A stretch of DNA of 64,000 nt from Thiomicrospira pelophila DSM 1534 (GTDB lineage Bacteria; Pseudomonadota; Gammaproteobacteria; Thiomicrospirales; Thiomicrospiraceae): positions 1-64,000 of the forward strand of contig NZ_JOMR01000001.1 in the NCBI RefSeq assembly GCF_000711195.1, given 5' to 3'. Under the pieces are notes generated by a model. That model saw only the letters and a program-made list of their open reading frames with translations. It was not told the DNA's origin and made no database searches. The translations under genes were made by a program, and so were the position numbers. The first letter of the stretch is position 1; the number at the start of each line of letters is the position of its first letter. Of the stretch, positions 8,703 to 17,076 are shown piece by piece.

Positions 8703-9569
8703 ATGACAACTACTGCGCTTACGATTCAACAGCTAACGCCAGGCAAAAACCTGGATAGTTATCTGCGCACAGTTCGCACGCTTCCTCAATTAAACGCTGA
8801 GGAAGAACGTGCATTAGCTGAGCGCTTGTATTATCAACAAGACTTAGAAGCGGCTCGTCAACTGATCTTGTCTTCACTGCGTTATGTGGTACCGGTAGCA
8901 CGCAGCTATAAAGGTTACGGCTTACCGTTAAGCGACTTAATTCAAGAAGGCAACATCGGTTTAATGAAGGCCGTTAAGCGCTTTAATCCAGAAGAAAAAG
9001 TACGTTTAATGACTTTTGCCGTGCATTGGATTCGCGCAGAGATTAACGAATTTGTCATCAAAAACTGGCGTATCGTTAAAACCGCCACCACTAAAGCACA
9101 ACGTAAACTGTTTTTTAAATTGCGTGGTGCCAAGCATGCGCTTGAATGGTTTAGCGATAAAGACGCAGACCGTGTGGCTGAAGACCTGGGCGTAACTCGC
9201 GCCGACGTGCTTGAAATGGATAGTCGTTTATACGGCAAAGACATTCAAGTCGACATGAGCTCGGATGAGGAAGAAGAGCGCGGTTATAACTCTCCAATCT
9301 TAATTAGTCATGAATTAGATCCAGAAACTCACTGGGTACGTGAAACGGAAGAATCACGTCAGACTGAGCTTATGCAAGCCGCACTTAAGCAATTGGATGA
9401 ACGCAGTTTAGACATTATCCGTTCACGTTGGTTAGGTGAAAATAAGCTTGGATTAAAAGAGCTTTCAGAAAAATACGGTGTTTCGATGGAACGTATCCGC
9501 CAAATCGAACAACAAGCGATGAAAAAAATGAAAGCCGCTTTAAATCAAAGCATTACACTTAGCGCCTAA
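8703..9569 (+). CDS. rpoH: RNA polymerase heat-shock sigma factor (sigma-32)
   Basis: 288 residues, normal for RpoH. Region 2 has YKGYGLPLSDLIQEGNIGLM and MTFAVHWIRAEINEFV. The RpoH-box region has TKAQRKLFFKLR. Region 4 ends in the helix-turn-helix YGVSMERIRQIEQQAMKKM. It directs transcription of chaperone and protease genes. No ftsX/ftsE genes precede it here, unlike many Gammaproteobacteria. It is a single-gene unit between its own promoter and terminator. Confidence 0.95.
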   Translation: MTTTALTIQQLTPGKNLDSYLRTVRTLPQLNAEEERALAERLYYQQDLEAARQLILSSLRYVVPVARSYKGYGLPLSDLIQEGNIGLMKAVKRFNPEEKVRLMTFAVHWIRAEINEFVIKNWRIVKTATTKAQRKLFFKLRGAKHALEWFSDKDADRVAEDLGVTRADVLEMDSRLYGKDIQVDMSSDEEEERGYNSPILISHELDPETHWVRETEESRQTELMQAALKQLDERSLDIIRSRWLGENKLGLKELSEKYGVSMERIRQIEQQAMKKMKAALNQSITLSA

Positions 9570-9591
9570 CAAAAATCAAACTAATTTATTT

Positions 9592-9613
9592 GCGCCCTTT
9601 TAGGGCGCTTTTC
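9592..9613 (+). terminator. Rho-independent terminator after rpoH
   Basis: GCGCCC, loop TTTTA, GGGCGC, then TTTTC. It sits 22 bp beyond the rpoH stop. Confidence 0.75.
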
Positions 9614-9638
9614 ATTTCCTCTACTTAACAGCAACTTA

Positions 9639-10313
9639 ATGAATCAAAACCCCTTTTCTATTCGTAACTTTATGCTGCTAGGTAGCTTTATGGCCTTGCA
9701 GGCTGGTTATATCAATACCATTTTATTTTTAGAATTTGGCCTACCCGTCAGCCAAATGACCGGCATTATGTCGCGTTTAAGTGAAAGTGTTTACCAACAT
9801 AACTGGTCACTGGCGTTTCATGCCAGCTTGGTTTTTGTTGGATTTATTTTTGGCGCACTCATATCAGGCCTGGTGATTGGCGACAGAGAAAGTCCACAAG
9901 ACCGGCGTTTTGCTTTAGGTATGATTTTACTCTCGACCAGCCTATTCGTCAGCGCCTGGCTAGCTAGCGCCATGCACCTAGCGACACTTTTTACCACTGC
10001 TTTTGCATGCGGCTTACAAAACGCCCTCACCGCAAAATATCGTGGCTTACAAATGCGAACCACCCACGTCACCGGCATCGTTACCGATCTGGGTGTTTAT
10101 TTAGCTAGAATGATTAAAGGCCAAGGCTGGCCTTGGCAGGCCTGGTTGCTCATTTTACTGATTGTCAGCTTTCTGGTTGGCGGCGTACTAGGCATACTCA
10201 TGTTTGCATTCTGGTATGGCGCAAGCTTACTCATCCCCGCCCTAGCCTGCATTCCGATTGCGCTAGCCTGGCTAAGGCTAGCGCACAAAAGCCAAAGTCC
10301 GTTCCGCCAGTAA
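9639..10313 (+). CDS. YoaK / DUF1275 family membrane protein
   Basis: 224 residues with about six hydrophobic helices. ALQAGYINTILFLEFGLPVSQMTGIMSRLSE and LQNALTAKYRGLQMRTTHVTGIVTDLG are the conserved blocks of DUF1275 proteins. These are inner-membrane proteins of unknown function; a transporter role is only suspected. Two near-perfect copies of the AGGCCT palindrome lie inside it (9865, 10137). Confidence 0.8.
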   Translation: MNQNPFSIRNFMLLGSFMALQAGYINTILFLEFGLPVSQMTGIMSRLSESVYQHNWSLAFHASLVFVGFIFGALISGLVIGDRESPQDRRFALGMILLSTSLFVSAWLASAMHLATLFTTAFACGLQNALTAKYRGLQMRTTHVTGIVTDLGVYLARMIKGQGWPWQAWLLILLIVSFLVGGVLGILMFAFWYGASLLIPALACIPIALAWLRLAHKSQSPFRQ

Positions 10314-10327
10314 AACAAACCCAGAAA

Positions 10328-10367
10328 ACTTTAAGCTAACCACCTGGCCTGGTGGTTAGCTTAAAGT
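10328..10367. terminator. 40-bp inverted repeat with 17-bp perfect arms between convergent genes
   Basis: The arms at 10328-10344 and 10351-10367 are perfectly complementary around a 6-base loop TGGCCT. The centre reads CCACCTGGCCTGGTGG, one base off the CCAGGCCTGG palindrome that recurs in this window. The left side starts 15 bp after the DUF1275 stop and the right side contains the stop codon of the gene on the other strand. It can serve as a bidirectional transcription end. No T-tract follows on either strand. Confidence 0.6.
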
Positions 10368-11536
10368 CGAACAGTCGATGGCCTCCAAGCCTTATAAACC
10401 TCATCAAACTTATTACCAAGTACTTCCACTGACCAGTGTTTAGGCCGCTCCATACCCTCTGGCAAAGTTACACTAGCGTCCGCAAAAATTTCATTTAACT
10501 GGCTTTGCTCAATTTTTTTGCAACGCGACAAATCAACATTTCTCATTGTTACCCACATAAAACGCTTAAACTTTGTGAAGTCAATGCCGTCAAGTTGAGC
10601 ATTATTTGAAAAACAAGCTTGGCCGATTTCAGCGTTTTTAACATATGCAAAAGGTAAAAGTGTGTTTTCAAACTTAACATGATACAGCTTCGCATCATCA
10701 AGCTTAGCCTTGTACATTCTTGCTAGCTTGAAGCTTACTTGATAAAAGTTTGCATCAACTAAACTTGTTTCAGATAAATCAGCGTCTTCAAAGGTGGAGT
10801 TTGAAAAATTTGCTCTGTCAAAATTTAAACCCTTTAAAACTGTTTTATCTAAATTAAGATTGCTTAAATCAAGTTCATAACTTTTTTGACGTTCGAGTTT
10901 TATTTGGCTGGAGCTTCTACGACCAATTACTGTTAGTGCAATCTGAATATCTAACCTCAGCTTTGAACTCACATGGTTAGGCTCCAAAGCATTCTCTCGA
11001 ATATAGGCACACAGGATTTCCATAATTTGAATATGGTCACGTAAAGAATCTTGTGCAATGCGCTCTAACGCATAAATTGAACCAATACGCACTTCCAGAT
11101 TGGGTTGAGTAAACTCGCTACTTGTTTTACCGTCTTTGCTAACTTGTTTAACGGTTTTTTCTGCGCCCAAACCCTCTACCGCTTTATTAATGCGGTCAGT
11201 TATATGGCCTTGTTCTTTGACTTTATAATCTTGATGCGCCACCCAAGTCCGCCAAATAATAAAGGGCGCACTTAAAATGGCTGCCATTAGGGCCGCAAAA
11301 CCAAAACTCGGTTCAACAGTATCAACCTTCAAGCCAAAGGAACTAAGTGTGGACTCCCAGTCCCAGGCGTTAAGTTCAACTACTTGAAAAAGCAGGTTAT
11401 AGACGACTAACAAAGCAAGAAAAAAAAGCGGCACAAAAAATAGCAAGGCCAAAGCGAGCAGGAAATTCCGCCCGCTTTTTAGCCATTGTGTAATTTTTTT
11501 AAATAAAGCTACAAACTTGCGCCACATTGCTTGCAT
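10361..11536 (-). CDS. Membrane-anchored pentapeptide-repeat protein
   Basis: About 391 residues. Two hydrophobic helices (about 22-50 and 80-100) are followed by a cytoplasmic region with YALERIAQDSLRDHIQIMEILCAYIRENA, common in membrane-linked pentapeptide proteins. Pentapeptide repeats then run from about residue 225 (LDLSNLNLDKTVLKGLNFDR, continuing ADLSETSLVDANF). The repeats fold as a right-handed beta-helix; the function is unknown. I chose the ATG at 11536, which overlaps the stop of the upstream gene as TAATG, over the TTG at 11548. Translational coupling is likely. Confidence 0.78.
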   Translation of the reverse strand: MQAMWRKFVALFKKITQWLKSGRNFLLALALLFFVPLFFLALLVVYNLLFQVVELNAWDWESTLSSFGLKVDTVEPSFGFAALMAAILSAPFIIWRTWVAHQDYKVKEQGHITDRINKAVEGLGAEKTVKQVSKDGKTSSEFTQPNLEVRIGSIYALERIAQDSLRDHIQIMEILCAYIRENALEPNHVSSKLRLDIQIALTVIGRRSSSQIKLERQKSYELDLSNLNLDKTVLKGLNFDRANFSNSTFEDADLSETSLVDANFYQVSFKLARMYKAKLDDAKLYHVKFENTLLPFAYVKNAEIGQACFSNNAQLDGIDFTKFKRFMWVTMRNVDLSRCKKIEQSQLNEIFADASVTLPEGMERPKHWSVEVLGNKFDEVYKAWRPSTVRL

Positions 11537-11907
11537 TAGAACGGCCAAACAACCTTATGTACCGCTACTGCAACGATATAAAACAATACCACTAAAGCAA
11601 CTAACCAGTAGATGGCTTTTTGAGCACGGGTTTTGGCAAAACGAAACGCCATTAAACCTAAACCAATATAAGCAACCAAACCTAGAATTTTGGCGACAAT
11701 CCAAGGATCGGTGAAACTAAAGTCGGTGACCATCACAATCCCGATGGCAGAGACTAATAGCAAGGTATCCACAATATGCGGCAGAATTTTAACCGGCTTT
11801 TTGGCCACCCAGCCTTGGTTAAAAATATGCCCAATACCGCGACCGAAAAATCCGACAATGCTTAACAACACCGCCACTTTGTGTAATAAAACTAATCCGA
11901 AATACAT
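11536..11907 (-). CDS. SirB2-like small integral membrane protein
   Basis: 123 residues with four hydrophobic helices: LLHKVAVLLSIVGFFGRG at the start, LPHIVDTLLLVSAIGIVMV, ILGLVAYIGLGLMAFRFAKT and YWLVALVVLFYIVAVAVHK. This is the pattern of the SirB2 (invasion regulator SirB) family, whose molecular function is unknown. It lies 4 bp downstream of bioC and couples to the pentapeptide gene, so it is in the bioHC transcript. Confidence 0.72.
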   Translation of the reverse strand: MYFGLVLLHKVAVLLSIVGFFGRGIGHIFNQGWVAKKPVKILPHIVDTLLLVSAIGIVMVTDFSFTDPWIVAKILGLVAYIGLGLMAFRFAKTRAQKAIYWLVALVVLFYIVAVAVHKVVWPF

Positions 11908-11911
11908 AAGC

Positions 11912-12847
11912 TTAACTCCCTGGTTTTAATTGATTTTGAAACTGGTCTAACGTGATTTCATATACCCCGGACTTATTACGCCCCGGACCTTTGATTATCT
12001 CTTGTGCCGCCCAAGCATGGCCGTGCACGATTTCGTAACTGGCCGGAATTTTGCCTTGTTTGCGCGCGTGTTCATACGCATCCAACATAGCTTTAAATCG
12101 TTTTTTCCCCGTCAATCCTGATGAGCGTTCGCCTTGTGCGTTGGTTGCTCCAATGGCTTTTAAATCGCGCATCACGCCTATGGGCTCATCATAAGTTAAG
12201 GTGTAATGCTCGACATCCATAACGGGCTGCCCAAAGCCGGCGCGAATTAACGCATCGCCTAAATCATGCATATCAATAAAGTGATTCATACGTTGATGAC
12301 CGGCTTCGCCTTCTACCCTTACCCAGGCCTGGCGCAATTCTTTTAAGGTGTCCGGCCCTAAACTGGTGAGCATTAACAAGCCTTCCGGCCGTAACACTCG
12401 ACGAAACTCGGCTAACACCGCATCTAGATCGTCACACCATTGCAGCATAAAATTGGTGACGATCAAATCATGACTCGCATCGGCGATGGGTAAAGCATAG
12501 GCATCGGCTTGAATTAAGTCCACCGGACATTGCAACCAACCCAAACGCGCGGACCAACTTTGCGGTAACCACTTAATGATCGGGCGCAGTAAACGTTGCT
12601 TGGCTTGTTGTAACATAGTATCGGACAAGTCCAATGCCCTAATCTGTGCAGCGGGATAACGTGCAAGCAGTCGCTCGGTTAAAAATCCAGTGCCAGCGCC
12701 AACATCCAATACCTGCTTTACATCCAGTGTGATTAAGTCTAAACGTTGATCTAAGTTCTGTGCGGATAATTTTTGCAATACCGCCGCCTCATCATAGCGA
12801 GCCGCGGCTTTTGAAAAGTGCTGGCGTAAATGTTGACGATTAACCAT
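11912..12847 (-). CDS. bioC: Malonyl-ACP O-methyltransferase (biotin synthesis)
   Basis: About 311 residues. The SAM-binding motif is VLDVGAGTGFLTERLLARYP, with ALDLSDTMLQQA and DASHDLIVTNFMLQWCDD. The C-terminal part has TYDEPIGVMRDLKAIGATNA, typical of BioC. The enzyme methylates malonyl-ACP so that fatty-acid synthesis can build the pimeloyl chain. ATG 12847 is preferred because AGGA lies 8 bases before it; ATG 12856 is possible. The start overlaps the bioH stop, so the pair is translationally coupled. Confidence 0.93.
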   Translation of the reverse strand: MVNRQHLRQHFSKAAARYDEAAVLQKLSAQNLDQRLDLITLDVKQVLDVGAGTGFLTERLLARYPAAQIRALDLSDTMLQQAKQRLLRPIIKWLPQSWSARLGWLQCPVDLIQADAYALPIADASHDLIVTNFMLQWCDDLDAVLAEFRRVLRPEGLLMLTSLGPDTLKELRQAWVRVEGEAGHQRMNHFIDMHDLGDALIRAGFGQPVMDVEHYTLTYDEPIGVMRDLKAIGATNAQGERSSGLTGKKRFKAMLDAYEHARKQGKIPASYEIVHGHAWAAQEIIKGPGRNKSGVYEITLDQFQNQLKPGS

Positions 12848-13643
12848 GCGCACCATCCTGTAAAAACACGATCACTTTCTGTGCGGTTTGTTCGGGGTGT
12901 GAGAAAAACGGGATATGCGCGGCGCCTTCAATCATGGCAATTTGCGCCTTGGGTTGAAGCTGCGGTAACTGTTTTACAATCTCAGGTGGCACTAACGGAT
13001 CTTTTTCGCCCAGCAACCATAAGGTCGGGGGTTGGATTAAGGCTAGATTTTGGCGCATATCAATATCACGCAATAACTCTAAACCCTGTAACAAGCCCGC
13101 AAAGCTTGGCAAGCTGCGTGTTTTCATCTGACTGGTGTAGTGTTTAATCAATTGGCGCGCGCCATCCGAACCTTGCAACTGCAGCTTCCAAAACCGACTT
13201 AATAAAGCCCAGCTATCCAGACCAAGCGCTTTAATAAAGTTGCTCATTAATTCCGGTGAAACTCCCCATTTCCAATTACCGGCCTGTACAAAGCAGGGGG
13301 TTGAAGCCAAGCAAATTAAACGAGAGATTCGTTCTGGATAGGCTTCGGCTAGTTGCTGGGCAATCAAACCGCCCAACGACCAGCCTAACAAATAGGTTTG
13401 AGGGGGCAACACATCTGCCACCGCATCCAACCAGGCCTGGTTAAGATCATCACCGGCTTGTAAGTCCAACTTGGGACTGTCGCCAAAACCCGGCAGCTCA
13501 ATTAAAGTCACCTCATAATGGGGCGCAAGATAGGTTTCTGCCCAATCTCGCCAAACAGCATTTTGAGCGCCCCAACCATGAATGAGACAGAGTGATTCAC
13601 CCTTTCCAAAGGTTTCGGTATGCAATTTAATACTGGATTTCAT
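12840..13643 (-). CDS. bioH: Pimeloyl-ACP methyl ester carboxylesterase
   Basis: 267 residues, alpha/beta-hydrolase. LIHGWGAQNAVWRDWAE holds the oxyanion region, GWSLGGLIAQ the nucleophile serine, GEKDPLVPPEI the acid and EGAAHIPFFSHPE the histidine. It cleaves the methyl ester of pimeloyl-ACP, ending the BioC-primed route. First gene of a bioH-bioC-sirB2-pentapeptide unit. A CCAGGCCTGG copy at 13431 encodes QAW. Confidence 0.92.
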   Translation of the reverse strand: MKSSIKLHTETFGKGESLCLIHGWGAQNAVWRDWAETYLAPHYEVTLIELPGFGDSPKLDLQAGDDLNQAWLDAVADVLPPQTYLLGWSLGGLIAQQLAEAYPERISRLICLASTPCFVQAGNWKWGVSPELMSNFIKALGLDSWALLSRFWKLQLQGSDGARQLIKHYTSQMKTRSLPSFAGLLQGLELLRDIDMRQNLALIQPPTLWLLGEKDPLVPPEIVKQLPQLQPKAQIAMIEGAAHIPFFSHPEQTAQKVIVFLQDGAHG

Positions 13644-13791
13644 GATTTAGCTCAAAAAAAGTGGTGTATGGATTGTAACGATTGCGTGCCGTCAACGCCA
13701 TAAAAAAGGCGCTTATTTGCATTTAGACATCTAACTGCGTGAACTTCTTAGTAAATAATTCATATATAACGATACTTTTTTAAAAACTTGG

Positions 13792-13800
13792 TGATACAAT
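13792..13800 (+). promoter_or_regulatory. Candidate extended -10 promoter for cspA-type gene
   Basis: TGATACAAT carries a TG-n-TACAAT extended -10, with no good -35 at the expected distance. It lies 54 bp before the cspA start. By eye. Confidence 0.35.
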
Positions 13801-13807
13801 GATCAAG

Positions 13808-13844
13808 CGTCATTAAGTTTGATGACGTTTTATTTGTTTTTTTT
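13808..13844 (+). promoter_or_regulatory. Hairpin with T-tract in the cspA leader
   Basis: CGTCAT (13808-13813) pairs with ATGACG (13822-13827) and is followed by TTTTATTTGTTTTTTTT. It is placed between the putative -10 and the GAGGTA ribosome site. It could be an intrinsic attenuator or a cold-responsive leader structure; cold-shock genes often have structured leaders. Confidence 0.4.
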
Positions 13845-13853
13845 GAGGTAGTT

Positions 13854-14063
13854 ATGTCAGATTTAGTAACAGGCACCGTTAAATGGTTTAACGATGAAAA
13901 AGGTTTCGGTTTTTTAGCACAAGAAAATGGTCCAGATGTATTCGTACATTTCCGTGCCATCAATGGCAACGGCCGTAGAACCCTAGCTGAAGGTCAAGCA
14001 GTGACTTTCAACATTACTGAAGGTGAAAAGGGCTTACAAGCGGAAAACGTTACAGCACTTTAA
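13854..14063 (+). CDS. Cold-shock domain protein (CspA family)
   Basis: 69 residues, the usual length. [19 protein letters not shown] contains RNP1 (KGFGF), and DVFVHFRAI is RNP2. It binds single-stranded RNA and DNA as an RNA chaperone. It has its own promoter region, leader hairpin and terminator, so it is monocistronic. The ribosome site GAGGTA is 4 bases before the ATG. Confidence 0.95.
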   Translation: MSDLVTGTVKWFNDEKGFGFLAQENGPDVFVHFRAINGNGRRTLAEGQAVTFNITEGEKGLQAENVTAL

Positions 14064-14103
14064 TCCTAATTTGTTGCTCTAACACTTGTGTTTAAGCAGC
14101 CGG

Positions 14104-14138
14104 AACCGTGAGATTGATTTCAGCCTCGCGGTTTTTTT
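14104..14138 (+). terminator. Rho-independent terminator after cspA gene
   Basis: AACCGTGAG pairs with CTCGCGGTT (one G-T pair), followed by a run of seven T. Confidence 0.75.
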
Positions 14139-14280
14139 ATATCTAAAATTTACACAGGCACTTCGGTTGACCAATCGTGTAAGCATTGCGGATTATCCTG
14201 ATTCAAGCCAACAAGCCTTCAGACTTTTCTTTATACTTATAACCATAACCATTTTGTGTATTCGTTTAAGGAGTTTTGTG

Positions 14281-14778
14281 ATGCGTTTTCTACAAATATT
14301 TGCGATTAGTTTAATCACTACCTTGGGTTTTAGTTCTCCGTCAATGGCTGCGGATAAACTTAAATCGGTGCCTGAAATTAAAGGTCCAAGTCAAGATCGC
14401 TTTCCAGGCGACCCTGCCAGTCACAAAGTGGTGTATATGTTTAACCAAGCCGATGAAGGCTATCAAACCAGCATCCTCAACTCGATTCAAGCGATGATTC
14501 GCCAATATGGTGGTGACGTTGAAATAGCGGTTGTTGTAATTGGACCGGGCATTCATGTTTTAGCTAAAGAGCCTAAGCGCGAAGTGCCGGACTTAATTTA
14601 TGATCGTGTTGAAAGTTTTGCAAAAGACTATAATGTACGTTGGATAGCGTGTGGTAGTACCATGCATACGATTGGCTGGGAAGATAAAGACATTCGCCCA
14701 TTTGCAGAATACGTCGAAGTCGGCGCCTCCGCTTTAATGGAGCTGCAAGCGGCCGGCTTTAGTTATATTGCCTGGTAA
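14281..14778 (+). CDS. Periplasmic DsrE/F-like protein
   Basis: 165 residues from ATG 14281, chosen because AAGGAG lies 8 bases upstream and a clear signal peptide follows (MRFLQIFAISLITTLGF, cut near SMAA). The mature part has HKVVYMFNQADEGYQTSILNSI, VEIAVVVIGPGIHVLAKE and VRWIACGSTMHTIGW, the alpha/beta fold of DsrE-like proteins. DsrE proteins handle protein-bound sulfur; here the family sits outside the cytoplasm. A single Cys in IACGSTM matches the usual active cysteine position. It stands alone on + between the two biotin blocks. Confidence 0.75.
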   Translation: MRFLQIFAISLITTLGFSSPSMAADKLKSVPEIKGPSQDRFPGDPASHKVVYMFNQADEGYQTSILNSIQAMIRQYGGDVEIAVVVIGPGIHVLAKEPKREVPDLIYDRVESFAKDYNVRWIACGSTMHTIGWEDKDIRPFAEYVEVGASALMELQAAGFSYIAW

Positions 14779-14786
14779 ATCAATTA

Positions 14787-14802
14787 CTACCAGGCCTGGT
14801 AG
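14787..14802. repeat. Intergenic copy of the iterated palindrome (16 bp)
   Basis: CTACCAGGCCTGGTAG, a perfect palindrome 8 bp after the DsrE-like gene and just before the bidirectional terminator. Confidence 0.85.
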
Positions 14803-14821
14803 CTTATAAATGGCTAAAATT

Positions 14822-14861
14822 AAACGAGCCTTAAGCTATTTAGTTTAAGGCTCGTTTTTTT
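14822..14861. terminator. Terminator between convergent dsrE-like gene and bioF
   Basis: AAACGAGCCTTAA pairs with TTAAGGCTCGTTT (13 bp), followed by T7 on the + strand. On the - strand the A-rich left flank gives a weaker T-tract. The right arm lies inside the end of bioF. Confidence 0.85.
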
Positions 14862-16014
14862 GTATGTGATCCAAAACAGCTAACAATTGTTCAATGTGCT
14901 CAACTTGATGTCCCGCACTTAAAGTGATGCGTAAGCGTGCTTGGTTTTTTGGCACGGTAGGCGGCCGGATTGCGGCAACCCATAAACCTTGCTGTTTCAA
15001 TTTTTCACTCCACGCCATCGCCTTGGCGCTATCCCCCAATAAAATTGGTTGAATAGCACTTTCTGAAGGCATTAAATCCAAACCTAGAGCGACAGCCCCT
15101 TCTCGGAATAAGCGAATATTGGCATGTAACTGATCACGTAAATCTTCGCCTTCGCGCAAAATTTTTAGTGCGGTGCGGGTGGCGAGCGCATTCATGGGCG
15201 ACATGGCGGTGGTATAAATAAACGGTCGTGCAAACTGAATTAAACTTTCAATCAATACACTCGAACCCGCTACAAATGCACCGGATGTGCCAAACGCCTT
15301 GCCAAATGTGCCGACTAGCGCGATATCAGCTCCAAGCTTAAGCCCAAACTGATCAAAACTACCTCGCCCTTCTGCACCCAACACACCCAAACCATGTGCA
15401 TCATCCACCAACAACCAGGCCTGGTGCTTATTAGCTAAAGCTTGCAGTTGACGAATATCGGCTAAATCACCATCCATACTAAACACACTATCGCTCACGA
15501 TTAACGTAGGTGCTTCGGACGATTCTAGACGTTTTTCTAAAGTTTGATAATCAAGATGCGGGTAACGCTTAAAGTCGGCACCACTGGCTAGTGCGCCATC
15601 AATCAGCGAAGCATGATTGAGTTTATCACCCAGAATCAGATCGCCTTTTTGCATCAAGGTTTGCTGCACCGCTAAATTCGCCATATAACCGGTCGAAAAT
15701 AACAACACACGCTCCACCCCCAACCAATCGGCCAATTCATCTTCTAATAGATGATGGTGCAAATGGTGCCCTGTCACAAGATGTGCCGCCCCCGATCCCC
15801 AGCCTGCGGTGTTATCGTCACACACCGCTTGCTTTATACGCGGATCAGCCGCTAAACCTAAATAATCATTCGAGCAAAAGTTGATCATCGGCAAACCATT
15901 AATTTGCATTTGCGGATTCTGCGGGGAAAGCGCCAACGGGCGTTGGCGATAAAGGGATTGCGCTTGTCGTTCGTCTAACTTAGGTTGAAAACGATCCGCG
16001 ATAGTGGGTTTCAT
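14845..16014 (-). CDS. bioF: 8-amino-7-oxononanoate synthase
   Basis: 389 residues, PLP-dependent class II aminotransferase fold. Landmarks are INFCSNDYLGLAADPRI, FSTGYMANLAV, LLVDDAHGLGVLGAEGRG and the PLP lysine in VGTFGKAFGTSGAF. It condenses pimeloyl-ACP with L-alanine. It begins 8 bp after bioB on the same strand. A CCAGGCCTGG copy at 15415 encodes QAW just before LLVDDAHG. Confidence 0.95.
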   Translation of the reverse strand: MKPTIADRFQPKLDERQAQSLYRQRPLALSPQNPQMQINGLPMINFCSNDYLGLAADPRIKQAVCDDNTAGWGSGAAHLVTGHHLHHHLLEDELADWLGVERVLLFSTGYMANLAVQQTLMQKGDLILGDKLNHASLIDGALASGADFKRYPHLDYQTLEKRLESSEAPTLIVSDSVFSMDGDLADIRQLQALANKHQAWLLVDDAHGLGVLGAEGRGSFDQFGLKLGADIALVGTFGKAFGTSGAFVAGSSVLIESLIQFARPFIYTTAMSPMNALATRTALKILREGEDLRDQLHANIRLFREGAVALGLDLMPSESAIQPILLGDSAKAMAWSEKLKQQGLWVAAIRPPTVPKNQARLRITLSAGHQVEHIEQLLAVLDHIQKNEP

Positions 16015-16022
16015 GACAAAAC

Positions 16023-17015
16023 TTAAGCCGACTCTTCTTCAATGTGCGCTTTAGATTGGGCTTGCATATTTAAACCAAGCTTTTTAAACAACTGCACATC
16101 ACTATCCGCTTCGGGGTTGTCAGTGGTTAATAACTTATCGCCATAGAAAATCGAGTTGGCTCCAGCAAAGAAGCACCAGGCCTGGGCTTGTTCGTTGAGT
16201 TCCATGCGTCCGGCGGACAAACGTACATATGACTGCGGCATTAAAACACGCGCGGTCGCGATCACACGGATAAATTCAAACGCATCGGTTTGGCCTTTCA
16301 TGTCCGCCAAAGGCGTACCCTCAACCGGCACCAATAAGTTGATTGGCACACTGCCGGGATGGTTATCCATATTCGCAAAGGTGCGCAATAATTCGACACG
16401 ATCTTTATGTTGTTCGCCCATGCCGATAATCCCACCGGAGCAGACATTGATGCCGGATTTCTGCACTTTATCAATCGTATCTAATCGATCTTGAAAGGAA
16501 CGCGTGGTGATGACTTTGGAGTAATAAGCTTCTGACGTATCGAGGTTGTGGTTGTAATAATCTAAGCCCGCTTCTTTAAGTGCGGCAACCTGGTCATCAT
16601 CCAGCATGCCTAATGTCATGCAGGTTTCCATGCCTAAATCGCGCACCACTTTGACCATTTCCAGCACCACCGGAAAGTCTTTTTTATTCGGATTACGCCA
16701 AGCCGCGCCCATGCACAAACGCGTTGCGCCTTTGGCTTTGGCTTGCATGGCTTTATCCAGTACTTCTTGCACCGCCATCATTTTTTGTTTTTCTAAACCG
16801 GTGTCATAGCGTGAGCTTTGTGAACAATACGAACAGTCTTCCGCACAACCGCCCGATTTAATGTTGACCAAGGTGCTAATTTGCACTTCGTTGGGCTCAA
16901 AGTTCATACGGTGAACCGTATGCGCTTGAAACATCAAGTCATTAAAAGGTTGATTCATAATGGCCTTAATTTCTGCCGAGGTCCAATCGTGACGAATTTG
17001 TCCTAAAGATTTCAT
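16023..17015 (-). CDS. bioB: Biotin synthase (radical SAM)
   Basis: 330 residues. The radical-SAM cysteines are in [16 protein letters not shown] (CxxxCxxC). Later blocks include [24 protein letters not shown] and VRLSAGR with the second-cluster arginine. It inserts sulfur into dethiobiotin. It heads bioBF and is divergent from the comF-family gene with a 61-bp gap, a usual arrangement. I could not find a convincing BirA operator there. bioA and bioD are not in the window. Confidence 0.96.
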   Translation of the reverse strand: MKSLGQIRHDWTSAEIKAIMNQPFNDLMFQAHTVHRMNFEPNEVQISTLVNIKSGGCAEDCSYCSQSSRYDTGLEKQKMMAVQEVLDKAMQAKAKGATRLCMGAAWRNPNKKDFPVVLEMVKVVRDLGMETCMTLGMLDDDQVAALKEAGLDYYNHNLDTSEAYYSKVITTRSFQDRLDTIDKVQKSGINVCSGGIIGMGEQHKDRVELLRTFANMDNHPGSVPINLLVPVEGTPLADMKGQTDAFEFIRVIATARVLMPQSYVRLSAGRMELNEQAQAWCFFAGANSIFYGDKLLTTDNPEADSDVQLFKKLGLNMQAQSKAHIEEESA

Positions 17016-17076
17016 TTCGAGACTCGCGTTTAAAATAAGCGGTTATTATAACGATTATTCAACCAGGATTTGGAAA

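Noticed and set aside
16156-16494. Plus-strand open frame of 112 codons inside bioB
   Set aside because: Antisense shadow of a well-conserved gene; no domain seen.
17016-17076. BirA operator between bioB and the comF-family gene
   Set aside because: GGTT...AACC ends are present but the inner dyad matches poorly with the BirA consensus.
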